A stretch of 47,070 nucleotides of DNA from Bacteroidales bacterium (lineage in GTDB: Bacteria; Bacteroidota; Bacteroidia; Bacteroidales; UBA932). How positions within the stretch are numbered: position 1 is the first letter of the stretch; every line of letters begins with the position of its first letter. The DNA lies in contig JAFYRK010000038.1 of NCBI GenBank assembly GCA_017559545.1, forward strand, positions 1 to 47,070. Reading direction: 5' to 3'. Under the pieces are notes generated by a model. That model saw only the letters and a list, made by a program, of their open reading frames with translations. It had not been told where the DNA came from and ran no database searches. Positions 16,828-27,367 of the stretch are shown here, piece after piece. Made by a program: the position numbers and the translations under genes.

Positions 16828-19800
16828 TCAGTTTTTGACGAAATCTTTAGGAAGTGTTCCAAATTGTTTTTGGAAGCATGTTGAGAAATACGAATGGCTG
16901 CTGAATCCAACAAGGTAGCAGACTTCGTTTATTCTATATTTACCTTCTTGAAGAAGTTCTGCTGCCACTTTCAGCCTGACGAGTCTGATATAGTCGTTAG
17001 GAGCCAATCCGGTAACACCAATAATTTTTCTTCTCAAGTTGCTTCTGCTGACCGCCATTTCTGCGGCCAATACATCGACTGTAAATTTCTCATTAGTGAG
17101 ATTTTTCTTAATGATGTCGGTCAGCTGCTCAAGCCACTCCGCGTCACCAGCCTTGATGCCCCCTTTACCATAATTAAGGTTAGGCATAGAAGAAAATCTC
17201 TCAAACAGTAGTCGTCTGTTTTTCAAAAGACTATCGATTGTGGCCGCGACATGGTTTATAGAAAACGGCTTTTCAATGTAAGCATCAGCACCGTATTCCA
17301 ATCCGGCAATCTTTGAGTTGACATTGCTTTGGGCAGATAAGAGGATTACCGGGATATGGCAAAGCATCTTGTCTGACCGGATATTGTAAAGAAGTTCAAA
17401 TCCATCCATCTCCGGCATCGCTACATCGCTCAAAATAATATCTATAGAGGTGTCTTCAAGCACTGCCAAGGCTTCCTTGCCATTCGTTGCACCGAAAACC
17501 TTGAATTTCTGACCGAGATTCTTGAGAAGGAAATCAAGCATCTCTCTTGTATCTTCCACAATGAGCAAGCTTGCTTCCTGATTCCCTATGTTAATGAGTG
17601 ACGGAGTTTCTTTTATGCCTTCCCCCATGGCGCTTTCTTCACTGGTAACATTCTTTATCTCTTCTCCTTCAGGAATGCTCACGGTTATGGCGAGTCCGCC
17701 AAGATCGTGGTCTCTGCCCACCAGAATAGATCCGTCCATCTTATCTACAAGCAGTTTGACAAGGCTCAGGCCTATTCCGAATCCGTTTTCGCTGCCAGAG
17801 TCTGCAGACCTATAGAAAGGTTCCAGAATCTTTTCAGCTTCGCTATCCGACACACCTGGACCGTCATCCGAAACATTTAGTATAAGAATGTTTCTACCAT
17901 CTGTCTTGATGGCTTCCAATTTAACAACAATCCGTGTTCTGGCATATTTCAAACCGTTGGAAAGAAGATTACTGAGAATCTTTGTGATGGCTTCAGTATC
18001 AATCCAATAGCTCTTGGAAATTTCCGGCAATTCTATTCCTATAGAAATATCCCTGTCTGTACCATTGAATCGTTTTACGGTTGACTTCACAAGGTCGTTG
18101 ATATCTGTCAGGATATAATTTACCCTATAACCCTCCTTATCTATTTTTCTGAAGTTCAACAGCTGTCTTATCAGCTCCAGAAGACGGTTGGTATTTTGTT
18201 GCATAACCTTGAGGCTCTCCTGTGTCTCAGGATCACACTTCCCATTCTCAATAATGACATCAAGCGGAGCCTTGATAAGCGTCAGCGGCGTTTTGATCTC
18301 ATGAGCCACATGGGTAAAGAATTGGATCTTCGAGCGGTAATTCTCCTGTAACATGGACATCTCGATTTCTTTCTTCTCCCTTTCTCTTTTGTCACGATTT
18401 TCCTTACGCTGCCAGCGGATAAAAAGTATTACAATCAGAGTTGCTATCAAAAAATATAATAGTTTAGCACCTGCTGTCTTATAGAAAGGATTCTTTATGA
18501 CTATCTCTACGCGGCTAGGTTGGCTGCTCCACACTCCATCGTTGTTTGCCGCTTTAAGATATAGGTTATAATGTCCGGCAGGAAGTTCTATGAATGAAAC
18601 AGACGGTTTGTCTGTATATATCCAGTCTGCATGCAAAGGCTCAAGTTTATAGGCATACCTGTTCTTCGAAGGAGAAATATAACTCAAACATTCGAAGGAA
18701 ATATCGAAGGAAGCTACATCTGGATCCACAAGCACCTTACCTTTCGGCTTGATCGTTTCTTCACCGCTTCCCTTCTTGTGTAGGACAATCTCGGATATAA
18801 TGGCTCTTGGCTCAACCGTATTTGTCCTGAATTCCTCAGGGTAGAAACTGTTGAATCCATTGATGCCTCCAAAATAAAATTTTCCGTCAGAGGACTTCAT
18901 TGACGATCGGTAGTTGAACTGATCGCTCTGCATTCCATCATCTGCCGTGTATGTGCGGGATTCAAAAGTAGTGGGATTATATTGAACTATACCTTTAGTT
19001 GTGGATAACCACAGGTTTCCATCATCGTCGTCAAGGATTCCGTACACTATGTGATGATACAGTTTCTTTGTGTGATTATAATTGATGAACGAATCAGAGT
19101 CATAGTCATACCGGCATATGCCACCGCCTTCAGTGGCGAACCATAGATTGCCGGAAGAGTCAATATAGGACCGTATGATGTGGTTACTACCTATGGATGT
19201 GGTGTCGTTTTCATCGTGTTTATAGGATTTGAACTTGCCGTAATTGATACACCAGACACCATCGTTCTTGGATGAAATCCATATCCATCCTCTCTCATCC
19301 TCGACAATGTCATATACAAAAGTATTCTTCAGCTCCTTATAACGGAAAAAACTATTGCTTTCCGGAATCCATCGGCAGAATCCCTTCATCGTTCCTACAT
19401 AAATCTCTCCAGTCCTTGTCTTAAGGAAGCTGTATATGTGGTCATTTGGAATGGACTCAGGATTGTTTGGATCATGTCTGTAATTCCTGACGACCCTTCC
19501 TTTATTTGTGTCAAGAATGTCGATTCCCTTGGAAAAAGTGCCGATCCATAGATTGCTTCCGTTCAGCATCAAGGCGTGGATGTTGTTGTGACTTATCCTC
19601 TTGGGGGGGGCAGTATCTGCCTTATAGTGCGTGAATGTGCCGGTGCTGGTATTGAAATGATTGAGACCTTCGTCTTCAGTGGCTATCCATATATTCCCGT
19701 CGTTATCTTCGCAGAACTGACTGATAGCTTTACCTGAAAGTGAGTTCTTTTCTCCGGTCACTTCATGGAAACGGTTGATTTTCGTGTTTTGTGGAGGAAT

Positions 19801-20784
19801 GTAATACATCCCGTCAAAATAGGTTCCCAGCCATATTCCACCCTCGTGGTCCTGCATGAATGCATAGATTACAGCACGACTGAAGTCCTTGACATGCTTT
19901 ACCTTTCTTGTTCCGATATCAAAAGTAAACAGCCCATCTTCAGTGCCGATGAAAAGATTGTTGTCAGGTGTCCTATGTACAGCCCTTATCCATGTGTTGC
20001 CGTTCTTTCCAGCGCTGACACTGAATGATTGGAAACTGCCGGTAAGTCTGTCGAAACACAATAATCCGTCATAATGGGTTCCGATCCAGATTTCACCATT
20101 TACACCTTCTGTCATATGGTTAATCTCAAGAGGCTTACCATTGTTGTTGTTTCTGACCCATGCGTATGGTATGAACTTATTCAAACCCTTGTGAAATAAC
20201 GCCAGTCCTGCACGGGTGCCGACCCATATATCGCCAGAGCTATCTTTCAGCAGAGATAACGCGACATTGCTCGGTAGAGCTCCTTTGTCTGGACTGTATT
20301 TATATACATTGACGGTGTCGCTTTTCTCGTCATACCGGAATAGACCGTTTCCTGAAGCAATCCAAAGATTTCCGATGTTATCGTAGCAAATATCGTTTAC
20401 TGTAGAATTGACACCTATTTTTTCTGAAAGTGACATGAATGTCTCATCATGAGGATTAAAAAGATGTATCCCATCGACTGTTCCAATCCAGATTTTTTGA
20501 CCGTCACTATGCGGACATAACTTTATCACATCCAGAAAAGCCGCGTCGTTTTTCTTTGGATAGCCTCCATAATTGCGGAATCCGTCACCGTTGTACCTGC
20601 ATATCCCATCCTTGGTGCCCAGCCAGATGTAACCAATCTTATCTTGAACGATTGTCCTTACAGTATTCTCGGATATTCCATCTGAAATATCATATTTTCG
20701 TAGCGAAGAAAATGGTTGTGCTATGGCGAAGGCGGTCGATAATATACCACATGCCAAAGTGAAAATTATATGCTGCAACCTCAT
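16828..20784 (-). CDS. Hybrid two-component system regulator of the PUL
   Basis: This 1318-residue one-protein sensor and regulator has the full HTCS architecture: a signal peptide (about 1-22), a periplasmic two-component-regulator beta-propeller with repeated WIGT/WLGT/LWIAT blades (about 30-690), a Y_Y_Y domain (about 690-760) and a transmembrane helix (about 769-788). A HisKA domain follows with the phospho-acceptor H828 in HEIKTPLTLIK, then a HATPase (DDGPGVS and GFGIGLSLV), a receiver with D1120 in ILSDVAMPEMDG, and a C-terminal AraC-type HTH. By family knowledge it binds an oligosaccharide of the target glycan in the periplasm and activates the adjacent PUL. It is divergent from the GH31-led gene run, which fits that role. 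Confidence 0.96.
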   Translation of the reverse strand: MRLQHIIFTLACGILSTAFAIAQPFSSLRKYDISDGISENTVRTIVQDKIGYIWLGTKDGICRYNGDGFRNYGGYPKKNDAAFLDVIKLCPHSDGQKIWIGTVDGIHLFNPHDETFMSLSEKIGVNSTVNDICYDNIGNLWIASGNGLFRYDEKSDTVNVYKYSPDKGALPSNVALSLLKDSSGDIWVGTRAGLALFHKGLNKFIPYAWVRNNNNGKPLEINHMTEGVNGEIWIGTHYDGLLCFDRLTGSFQSFSVSAGKNGNTWIRAVHRTPDNNLFIGTEDGLFTFDIGTRKVKHVKDFSRAVIYAFMQDHEGGIWLGTYFDGMYYIPPQNTKINRFHEVTGEKNSLSGKAISQFCEDNDGNIWIATEDEGLNHFNTSTGTFTHYKADTAPPKRISHNNIHALMLNGSNLWIGTFSKGIDILDTNKGRVVRNYRHDPNNPESIPNDHIYSFLKTRTGEIYVGTMKGFCRWIPESNSFFRYKELKNTFVYDIVEDERGWIWISSKNDGVWCINYGKFKSYKHDENDTTSIGSNHIIRSYIDSSGNLWFATEGGGICRYDYDSDSFINYNHTKKLYHHIVYGILDDDDGNLWLSTTKGIVQYNPTTFESRTYTADDGMQSDQFNYRSSMKSSDGKFYFGGINGFNSFYPEEFRTNTVEPRAIISEIVLHKKGSGEETIKPKGKVLVDPDVASFDISFECLSYISPSKNRYAYKLEPLHADWIYTDKPSVSFIELPAGHYNLYLKAANNDGVWSSQPSRVEIVIKNPFYKTAGAKLLYFLIATLIVILFIRWQRKENRDKREREKKEIEMSMLQENYRSKIQFFTHVAHEIKTPLTLIKAPLDVIIENGKCDPETQESLKVMQQNTNRLLELIRQLLNFRKIDKEGYRVNYILTDINDLVKSTVKRFNGTDRDISIGIELPEISKSYWIDTEAITKILSNLLSNGLKYARTRIVVKLEAIKTDGRNILILNVSDDGPGVSDSEAEKILEPFYRSADSGSENGFGIGLSLVKLLVDKMDGSILVGRDHDLGGLAITVSIPEGEEIKNVTSEESAMGEGIKETPSLINIGNQEASLLIVEDTREMLDFLLKNLGQKFKVFGATNGKEALAVLEDTSIDIILSDVAMPEMDGFELLYNIRSDKMLCHIPVILLSAQSNVNSKIAGLEYGADAYIEKPFSINHVAATIDSLLKNRRLLFERFSSMPNLNYGKGGIKAGDAEWLEQLTDIIKKNLTNEKFTVDVLAAEMAVSRSNLRRKIIGVTGLAPNDYIRLVRLKVAAELLQEGKYRINEVCYLVGFSSHSYFSTCFQKQFGTLPKDFVKN

Positions 20785-20832
20785 ATGGATCAGTCTATTT
20801 TTTTGTAAAGTTATTCTCTTTTTTGATTTCTG

Positions 20833-20862
20833 AACAGTTTGTACTCAAGAAAAACAATTTGT
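20833..20862. promoter_or_regulatory. Direct repeats, candidate HTCS operator
   Basis: AACAGTTTGT (20833-20842) and AACAATTTGT (20853-20862) are direct repeats exactly 20 bases apart, about two helical turns, as expected for a dimer of AraC-type domains. They lie in the 214-base gap between the HTCS gene and the GH31 gene. Related AACAAT halves recur at 20874 and 20935. Confidence 0.4.
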
Positions 20863-20969
20863 GATAATTTATGAACAATAAGAGTTATTAGCCCTTTCCA
20901 GTATTCGTCGGTGGCAGTTTATTTCTAAAAAATGAACAATCCGGAATATTTTATCCATGTCAGTCTGGG

Positions 20970-20977
20970 TAACTTTG
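20970..20977 (+). promoter_or_regulatory. PUL promoter -7 box
   Basis: TAACTTTG fits TAnnTTTG and lies 21 bases before the GH31 ATG at 20999. There is no TTTG at -33, consistent with a promoter that depends on an activator. Confidence 0.5.
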
Positions 20978-20998
20978 TCAATATTTAATATTGATTAC

Positions 20999-23806
20999 AT
21001 GAAAACAAGACTTCTAACCACTTTACTATTGTCGCTTCTAGCTGTTTGTGCCGTTGCACAAAATATTCCCGAACCGTTGAACTACCATCCGGAAGCATCT
21101 TCTGATGCGATCGTTCTTGCCGGCAAGGCGAGATTTACAGTATTGACTCCAAGACTGGTTCGAATGGAGTGGGTAGAAGACGCTTCGTTTGAAGACAGAG
21201 CGACTCTCGGAGTCGTCAATAGGGATCTTGATGTTCCTGAGTTTTCAGTAAAAAAGAGCAAATCAAAAGTTGTCATCAAGACATCTGGACTTACTCTGTC
21301 CTACACTGGTCAGGAAAAATTTTCAAGCGAAAACTTGAGCGTGTCTTTTATAATGGCGGATCCATCTGCAAAGAAAGGTATTAGAACTGTTACATGGACT
21401 CCTGGCATGGATGATTCTGCTAATCTTTTGGGAACAGTCCGTACGCTTGATAAATTTGACGGAACCCAGACAAGGGAGCCATATGACAAGGGTGTTCTTT
21501 CCCGTGATGGATGGGCTATCTTGGATGAAAGCGACAGACATGTCTTTACATCTGTAGATAGTGATTGGCAGTATTGGCCAGAGTGCAGAGACAAGAAGGA
21601 AAGGCAGGATATTTACTTCTTTGGTTATGGCCATGACTATACTCAAGCATTGGGTGATTATGTAAAAATTGCCGGAAGAATTCCTCTCCCTCCAAAGTAC
21701 GCCTTAGGCTATTGGTGGAGCCGTTATTGGGAATATTCTGATACGGAACTTGTTGGCCTTGCCGATGATTTCAGATCATATGGTGTGCCTATTGATGTAA
21801 TGATAATTGACATGGATTGGCATGAGACATGGAATGAGAAGTCAAGAAACTCCACCAGAAGACATTCAAGCAATCGTTACGGTCTTGATGAGTTCGGAGA
21901 ACGTATCGGCTGGACCGGCTACACATGGAAAAAAGAACTTTTCCCTAATCCAGCTAACCTTATGGAGGCTCTGCACCGCAGAGATGTCAAGACATCCTTG
22001 AATCTCCACTTCATGAACGGTATTCAGCCTTTCGAAGAACCGTACGATAGATTTGTTAAGGATTACCTGTCCCGCACCGATAACTACGACGGCCCGAAGG
22101 ACTATGTATATACCGACAAACCCTATGTGTTCCAATCGTATAAAGAATCATTCGCAGTAGAGGGCCAGCAGGCACCTGTTCCTTTCAGAATATGTCAAAT
22201 GGAATGGGCGGATGCGTATTTCAATTCAATTATTCGCAAATTCGATGATTTGGGAGTTGACTTCTGGTGGCTGGACTGGCAGCAGTGGAGAAACAGCAAA
22301 TATATACCAGGATTGAATAATACATTTTGGCTCAACCATACATTTTTCAATGATAAAGTTCGCCAAACAGCCTCACAAGGCATCCGCGCACCAAGACCAT
22401 TGATATATCACAGATGGGGAGGCATTGGAAGCCATCGTTATCAAGTGGGCTTTTCAGGTGACACCTATGCCTCATGGCAGGTTCTCGGATATCTTCCATA
22501 CTTCACGGCAACAGCCTCTAATGTCGGTTATGGCTACTGGGGTCATGACATTGGTGGTCACATGCAGCCGAAAGGCGTAAATAAAACTGATCCTGAACTT
22601 TATACAAGATGGATACAGTCCGGCGTGTTTAATCCTATTTTCAAGACACACTCGTCTAAGAATATGACCATGGAGAAGAGATTCTGGGTATTCCCTGATC
22701 ACTTCAAGGCGATGAAGGATGCAATACGCCTCAGATATGATCTGTCACCTTATATCTATAATGCTGCAAGACAGGCATACGATACAGGAGTTTCGATATG
22801 CAGACCTCTTTACTACTATTGGCCAGAGGATGACAAGGCTTATCAATGGAAGGAAGAATTCATGTTCGGTGACGATATTCTGGCCACAGTAGTATGCAAT
22901 CCTGTAGATAAGATTACAGCCCTTGCGGAGCGCACTATGTGGTTCCCGACAGGAACAGATTGGTATGATGTGTCAACAGGAGTGACATATAAGGGTGGCT
23001 CAGAGCATACTCTTCTATATACCGTAGAAGAAAACCCATACTATGTGAAAGCAGGCGCTGTAATTCCTATGGCATCACCGGAAATTATGCATCTGCAGAA
23101 GCAATATGAAGATATACGTCTTTTTGTAGCTCCAGGTGAGGGTGAAAGCAGGACTATTGTCTATGAGGACGATGGGAATTCGCAGGCTTATGAGTCAGAA
23201 TATGCCCTAACAGAGGTCGTCAAGAAGACAGAGAATAATACTGTGACAATAAGTGTAGCTCCACGAAAAGGAACATTTGAAGGGATGAAGGACAATCGTA
23301 GAGTGAGTGTCGTGCTTGAATGCGTCTTACCTCCGACAAGTGTCAAGGTTAACGGACAGCTCGTTCCGTATTCTCGCTTTGCCTCATTTGACCAGAAGAA
23401 TGGTGAACCGGTCTGGGGCTATGATGGAAGCAAACTGCAGACTCAGATATGGCTTGCAAGTACAGATGCCTCTCAAGCGCTTGAAATCGCATGCACATTT
23501 GACAGCCCTATGTCTGAACAGACAGCGATGCTCTCAGGCAAAAAGGGTCTCTTCACCCGAATGACTCTTATAACACCTGAGGCAAAGCTGAGATTCTCGC
23601 AGATGAGAATTGCGGACATTCAGTTGCCGGCAGAACTTATGGCTGTTGCACAAGGTGGTAGCTTCATTACTGAAGATCCTGAAAATGCTGTGAAATACAT
23701 CAACGCATTAGATATAGATGCAATGAACCAGAATCTGGCAAGCTGGGAAAAACTCTCTCTTGACTTCAAGACAAGGGTTGCAGCACAGACTAAGTTTGAG
23801 AAATAA
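20999..23806 (+). CDS. GH31-family glycoside hydrolase
   Basis: The 935-residue secreted enzyme starts with a signal peptide (MKTRLLTTLLLSLLAVCAVAQ). It then has the GH31 N-terminal beta-sandwich, the (beta/alpha)8 barrel and a C-terminal DUF5110-like region. Signature stretches are ALGYWWSRYWEYSD, VMIIDMDWHETW, DFWWLDWQQW with the predicted nucleophile D426, and FSGDTYASW with the predicted acid/base D488. The WLDWQQ form differs from the WxDMNE of classical alpha-glucosidases and points to another GH31 subgroup, so alpha-glucosidase, alpha-xylosidase or alpha-galactosidase specificity cannot be chosen. The start at 20999 is preferred over one 42 bases upstream because the signal peptide begins there. 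It is the first gene of the PUL transcript. Confidence 0.93.
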   Translation: MKTRLLTTLLLSLLAVCAVAQNIPEPLNYHPEASSDAIVLAGKARFTVLTPRLVRMEWVEDASFEDRATLGVVNRDLDVPEFSVKKSKSKVVIKTSGLTLSYTGQEKFSSENLSVSFIMADPSAKKGIRTVTWTPGMDDSANLLGTVRTLDKFDGTQTREPYDKGVLSRDGWAILDESDRHVFTSVDSDWQYWPECRDKKERQDIYFFGYGHDYTQALGDYVKIAGRIPLPPKYALGYWWSRYWEYSDTELVGLADDFRSYGVPIDVMIIDMDWHETWNEKSRNSTRRHSSNRYGLDEFGERIGWTGYTWKKELFPNPANLMEALHRRDVKTSLNLHFMNGIQPFEEPYDRFVKDYLSRTDNYDGPKDYVYTDKPYVFQSYKESFAVEGQQAPVPFRICQMEWADAYFNSIIRKFDDLGVDFWWLDWQQWRNSKYIPGLNNTFWLNHTFFNDKVRQTASQGIRAPRPLIYHRWGGIGSHRYQVGFSGDTYASWQVLGYLPYFTATASNVGYGYWGHDIGGHMQPKGVNKTDPELYTRWIQSGVFNPIFKTHSSKNMTMEKRFWVFPDHFKAMKDAIRLRYDLSPYIYNAARQAYDTGVSICRPLYYYWPEDDKAYQWKEEFMFGDDILATVVCNPVDKITALAERTMWFPTGTDWYDVSTGVTYKGGSEHTLLYTVEENPYYVKAGAVIPMASPEIMHLQKQYEDIRLFVAPGEGESRTIVYEDDGNSQAYESEYALTEVVKKTENNTVTISVAPRKGTFEGMKDNRRVSVVLECVLPPTSVKVNGQLVPYSRFASFDQKNGEPVWGYDGSKLQTQIWLASTDASQALEIACTFDSPMSEQTAMLSGKKGLFTRMTLITPEAKLRFSQMRIADIQLPAELMAVAQGGSFITEDPENAVKYINALDIDAMNQNLASWEKLSLDFKTRVAAQTKFEK

Positions 23807-23819
23807 TCAATACTACGAC

Positions 23820-24227
23820 ATGAAAGCACTGAGAAAGATTTTAGGGCTCTTAAGTATTTTGTCATTGACAATTTCCTGCTCTCCGGAGTTGACTGACAAT
23901 ACTACATTCTCGTTACATTATTATGACGCAGAGGTAATTATCGGTGGATCGAGCGTAATCTTATCTCCGTCTTATATAGGAGATAAGCCAACGGATTTCA
24001 GGATTGACAATATCACAAGGAATGGCATGATTGAATATGATCCCATACTCGATGGCCCTCTGACTGAAAAGGATGTATTTTATATATACCCGGATACTGG
24101 AGACCTGATAATTCAAAATACAGCCGGCAAGAAGACAGGAACCTATCATGTCAGTATTTCTTGTAGCTCAGCAGGAAAGTCATATAGTTTTCCAGAGTTG
24201 ATAACTCTTAAAATGCTATCAGAATGA
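23820..24227 (+). CDS. Small PUL lipoprotein, unknown
   Basis: The 135-residue product has a lipoprotein signal ending LTISC (C20) and one Ig-like or cadherin-like beta domain of about 110 residues that ends in a strand just before the stop. It sits directly before susC and overlaps it by ATGA at 24224-24227, so the two are translationally coupled. A surface or periplasmic partner of the SusCD complex is plausible. I do not recognise a named family. Confidence 0.72.
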   Translation: MKALRKILGLLSILSLTISCSPELTDNTTFSLHYYDAEVIIGGSSVILSPSYIGDKPTDFRIDNITRNGMIEYDPILDGPLTEKDVFYIYPDTGDLIIQNTAGKKTGTYHVSISCSSAGKSYSFPELITLKMLSE

Positions 24228-27200
24228 AGAAGATTATAATTTACCTTTCGGGCATTTTCTTCGGTATTCAGCTATATGCCCAGGATATTCAGTTATCTGG
24301 AACTGTTAGAGATAACCAGGGTGAGCCCCTAATCGGAGTTGCTGTTTTTATAGAGGGGTCTTCTAATGGAGCGATGACAGATATAGATGGCAAATATTCC
24401 ATTTCTGTTCCTTCAAAGGCCGTGGTGACTTTTGACTATATGGGGTTCCGCCAAGTAAGGGAGTCTGTGTCCGGCAGAAAAATCATTGATGTTGTAATGG
24501 AAGAAGACAGGACTCTTATAGATGAGGCTGTTGTAGTAGGTTATGGAACAATGAAAAGGAGTGATCTTACGGGTTCGGTTTCTTCTGTGTCTGCCAAAAA
24601 TCTTGAAAATTTCAAAACTGCGAATGTTCTGGAAGCCCTTGGTGGACAGGTGGCAGGAGTAAATATCACGACAACAGACGGTACTCCCGGATCAGGCCTC
24701 AATATTATAGTCAGAGGCGTGGGTACAGTTAATGGAGATTCCTCTCCTTTGTATATCGTAGATGGTTTTGAAGTTGATGGCATCGATCATATTGCAAATC
24801 AAGATATTGCGTCAATAGAAATACTGAAGGATGCTTCAGCGTCTGCTATTTATGGAGCTAGAGCCGCAAATGGAGTGGTCCTTTTGACAACAAAATCTGG
24901 ACGCGAATCCAAGGCCGTGATATCATATAGCGGTTCTGCCAGCTTCAGAACATTGTCAAAGAGGCTTGAAGTTCTCAATCCTTATGACTATGTTTCACTG
25001 CAGTGTGATAGAAACTTTGATAATGCAGATATGTATTTCTCCTTGGGAACTGATGTCAATGGTGTACCTTATAAATATCAGACTGTAGAGGACTATAAAG
25101 GCTTGTCGGGAATCAATTGGCAAGACGAAGCTTTTCATAATACTTGGTCTCAGAGCCACGATATAAGTGTTTCCGGTGGTTCTAAGTCAACAAAGTATGT
25201 GGTTTCCTTCTCTCATTTTGATGAGGATGGCATCTTCCTAAATAGTGGATACGCCAAGAATTCGGCTCGCGTGAAACTTCGTCAGCAATTCCGCGAATGG
25301 CTTGATGCAGACTTGAATTTGAGTTATACACATCAGAATAAATATGGTCTAGGAACCGGAGGGTCAGTCTTGAGGAATATTCTTTGTTATAGACCGACAG
25401 GTGGCTTACGCTACACTGATGCTGAACTCATAAATTCAGCATCAGACCCTGGTATCGATAATAGTTATAACAGCCATTTCAATCCGCTGATAGCAACAAC
25501 GACTGCAGATTTAGGGAAAGTAACCCATACCTGGGTAGCAAACGGCTCTCTGAATTTTACCTTATATAAAGGACTGACCTTCAAAACATCTGGAAGTTTC
25601 AATCAGTCGTTTATCAGAGATGATTATTTCTATTATGACGGTAGTGAATATGCGGCTCGATCAGGTGGCGCATATGGTCAGTCAACAACGTACTTGAACT
25701 ACAGATGGGCAATTAGCAATGTTCTTACTTATGAGAAGACATTTGCTAAAAAGCACAAAATGACAATAATGGGTGGTCAGGAATATCAGGTTCAAGGTTC
25801 AGAGTACCTTCGAGGACAGGCTAAAGAATTGTCTTTAGATAAGTTAGGAATAGATAAGCTTGATGCAGGCGAACCATCCTTAGTGGAAACTACACGTTCC
25901 GACAAGAAACGTCTCTCCTTCTTTGCAAGAGGATTCTACAGTTACGATAACAGATATATGTTCACAGCAACAATAAGGGCTGACGGTTCTTCTGTGTTTG
26001 CACCGAAGAACCGATGGGGAGTGTTCCCTTCCTTTGCAGCAGCCTGGACCATCTCCAACGAGCCGTGGATGTCGTCAACAAAGAATTGGATCGATAATCT
26101 AAAACTTAGAGTGGGCTATGGCACCGTTGGTAATGACCGAATAACAAGTTATCAGACCGCTGATCTATATTCAATATCTAAATATGGTCATGGCTCTTCT
26201 TCCGTTGCTGCTCTGCTGACCAATTCTTGTTATAACCCTGATTTGCGATGGGAAGGTGCAACTACCATCAACGCGGGTGTTGACTTCTCTGTATTTAATA
26301 GTAGATTGTCTCTTTCTGTCGATGCGTTCCAAAAAGATACCAAGGACCTGCTTCTTCAGCAGAACCTTGCTTATGTCTCAGGTTGGGAATCGCAATGGCA
26401 GAATGTCGGAAAGATTCGCAACAGAGGATTGGAGTTAAGTTTGAAGACCATCAATATCAATAAGCGTAATTTTTCATGGTCAACAGAATTTAACATATCC
26501 TTCCTGTCCAACAAGCTTGTTTCACTTCAGGATGGTACGGAGTATATGCAGGTAAGGACTAACTTCGATTCGAACAATACCAACAACGACTATATCGCTA
26601 TTGTAGGTCAACCTTTAGGTAATATGTATGGTTATGAGTTCGATGGAGTCTATCAATTCTCGGATTTTATAATGAAGGCAGACGGCACCCTAAAGCTTAA
26701 AGATGGTGTCGTGGATAATTCTGCGCACACAGGCTTGGATCCGGTTCCTGGCTTTGTAAAATACAAGGATCAGTTGACCATAGATACCGACGGAGATGGA
26801 ATTCCGGACAAAGGCGATGGGAAAATCACCTCGGCCGACCGAACCGTCATCGGTAATGGATATGCGGACTGGTATGGCGGTATGACAAACACATTCCACA
26901 TCTATGGCTTCGACCTTTCTGTAGTACTGCAGTATTCATACGGAAACGATGTTTATAATGTAACAAGATATCGTGCGACTCAGACTACTGAAAACGGTCT
27001 TAACATGCTCGCAGAAGTTCGTGACAGATGGACTCCATACCACGCATCTAACGCTGTACCATCCGTGAAAGGAATCAAGATGCATGACATTTATTCACGA
27101 TACATCGAGGACGGATCATATTTACGCCTCAAAAATATCACATTGGGATATACATTTCCGGATAAATGGATAAACCGCATCAAAGTGAGCAAGCTCAGAT

Positions 27201-27355
27201 TGTATGCTACTGCAAACAATCTTTATTGCTTCACCAGATACAGTGGTTATGATCCGGAGGTTAATGGAAAGAATAGTCCTCTAATGCCAGGACTTGACAA
27301 TGGCTCTTATCCTAAAAACACAGCCTATACAATGGGCTTGGAAATCACTTTCTAA
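24224..27355 (+). CDS. SusC/RagA-family TonB-dependent transporter
   Basis: This 1043-residue outer-membrane importer has a signal peptide ending YAQD, and a carboxypeptidase-like regulatory domain (GTVRDNQGEPLIGVAVFIEG, about 25-105). It then has the SusC signature with a plug domain (DEAVVVGYGTMKRSDLTGSV, GTPGSGLNIIVRGVGT, about 110-230) and a 22-strand barrel that ends in an aromatic residue (GLEITF). With SusD it imports oligosaccharides by a TonB-powered pedal-bin mechanism. It overlaps the preceding lipoprotein gene and is followed by susD after 12 bases. Confidence 0.97.
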   Translation: MKKIIIYLSGIFFGIQLYAQDIQLSGTVRDNQGEPLIGVAVFIEGSSNGAMTDIDGKYSISVPSKAVVTFDYMGFRQVRESVSGRKIIDVVMEEDRTLIDEAVVVGYGTMKRSDLTGSVSSVSAKNLENFKTANVLEALGGQVAGVNITTTDGTPGSGLNIIVRGVGTVNGDSSPLYIVDGFEVDGIDHIANQDIASIEILKDASASAIYGARAANGVVLLTTKSGRESKAVISYSGSASFRTLSKRLEVLNPYDYVSLQCDRNFDNADMYFSLGTDVNGVPYKYQTVEDYKGLSGINWQDEAFHNTWSQSHDISVSGGSKSTKYVVSFSHFDEDGIFLNSGYAKNSARVKLRQQFREWLDADLNLSYTHQNKYGLGTGGSVLRNILCYRPTGGLRYTDAELINSASDPGIDNSYNSHFNPLIATTTADLGKVTHTWVANGSLNFTLYKGLTFKTSGSFNQSFIRDDYFYYDGSEYAARSGGAYGQSTTYLNYRWAISNVLTYEKTFAKKHKMTIMGGQEYQVQGSEYLRGQAKELSLDKLGIDKLDAGEPSLVETTRSDKKRLSFFARGFYSYDNRYMFTATIRADGSSVFAPKNRWGVFPSFAAAWTISNEPWMSSTKNWIDNLKLRVGYGTVGNDRITSYQTADLYSISKYGHGSSSVAALLTNSCYNPDLRWEGATTINAGVDFSVFNSRLSLSVDAFQKDTKDLLLQQNLAYVSGWESQWQNVGKIRNRGLELSLKTININKRNFSWSTEFNISFLSNKLVSLQDGTEYMQVRTNFDSNNTNNDYIAIVGQPLGNMYGYEFDGVYQFSDFIMKADGTLKLKDGVVDNSAHTGLDPVPGFVKYKDQLTIDTDGDGIPDKGDGKITSADRTVIGNGYADWYGGMTNTFHIYGFDLSVVLQYSYGNDVYNVTRYRATQTTENGLNMLAEVRDRWTPYHASNAVPSVKGIKMHDIYSRYIEDGSYLRLKNITLGYTFPDKWINRIKVSKLRLYATANNLYCFTRYSGYDPEVNGKNSPLMPGLDNGSYPKNTAYTMGLEITF

Positions 27356-27367
27356 AACAATCTGGTA

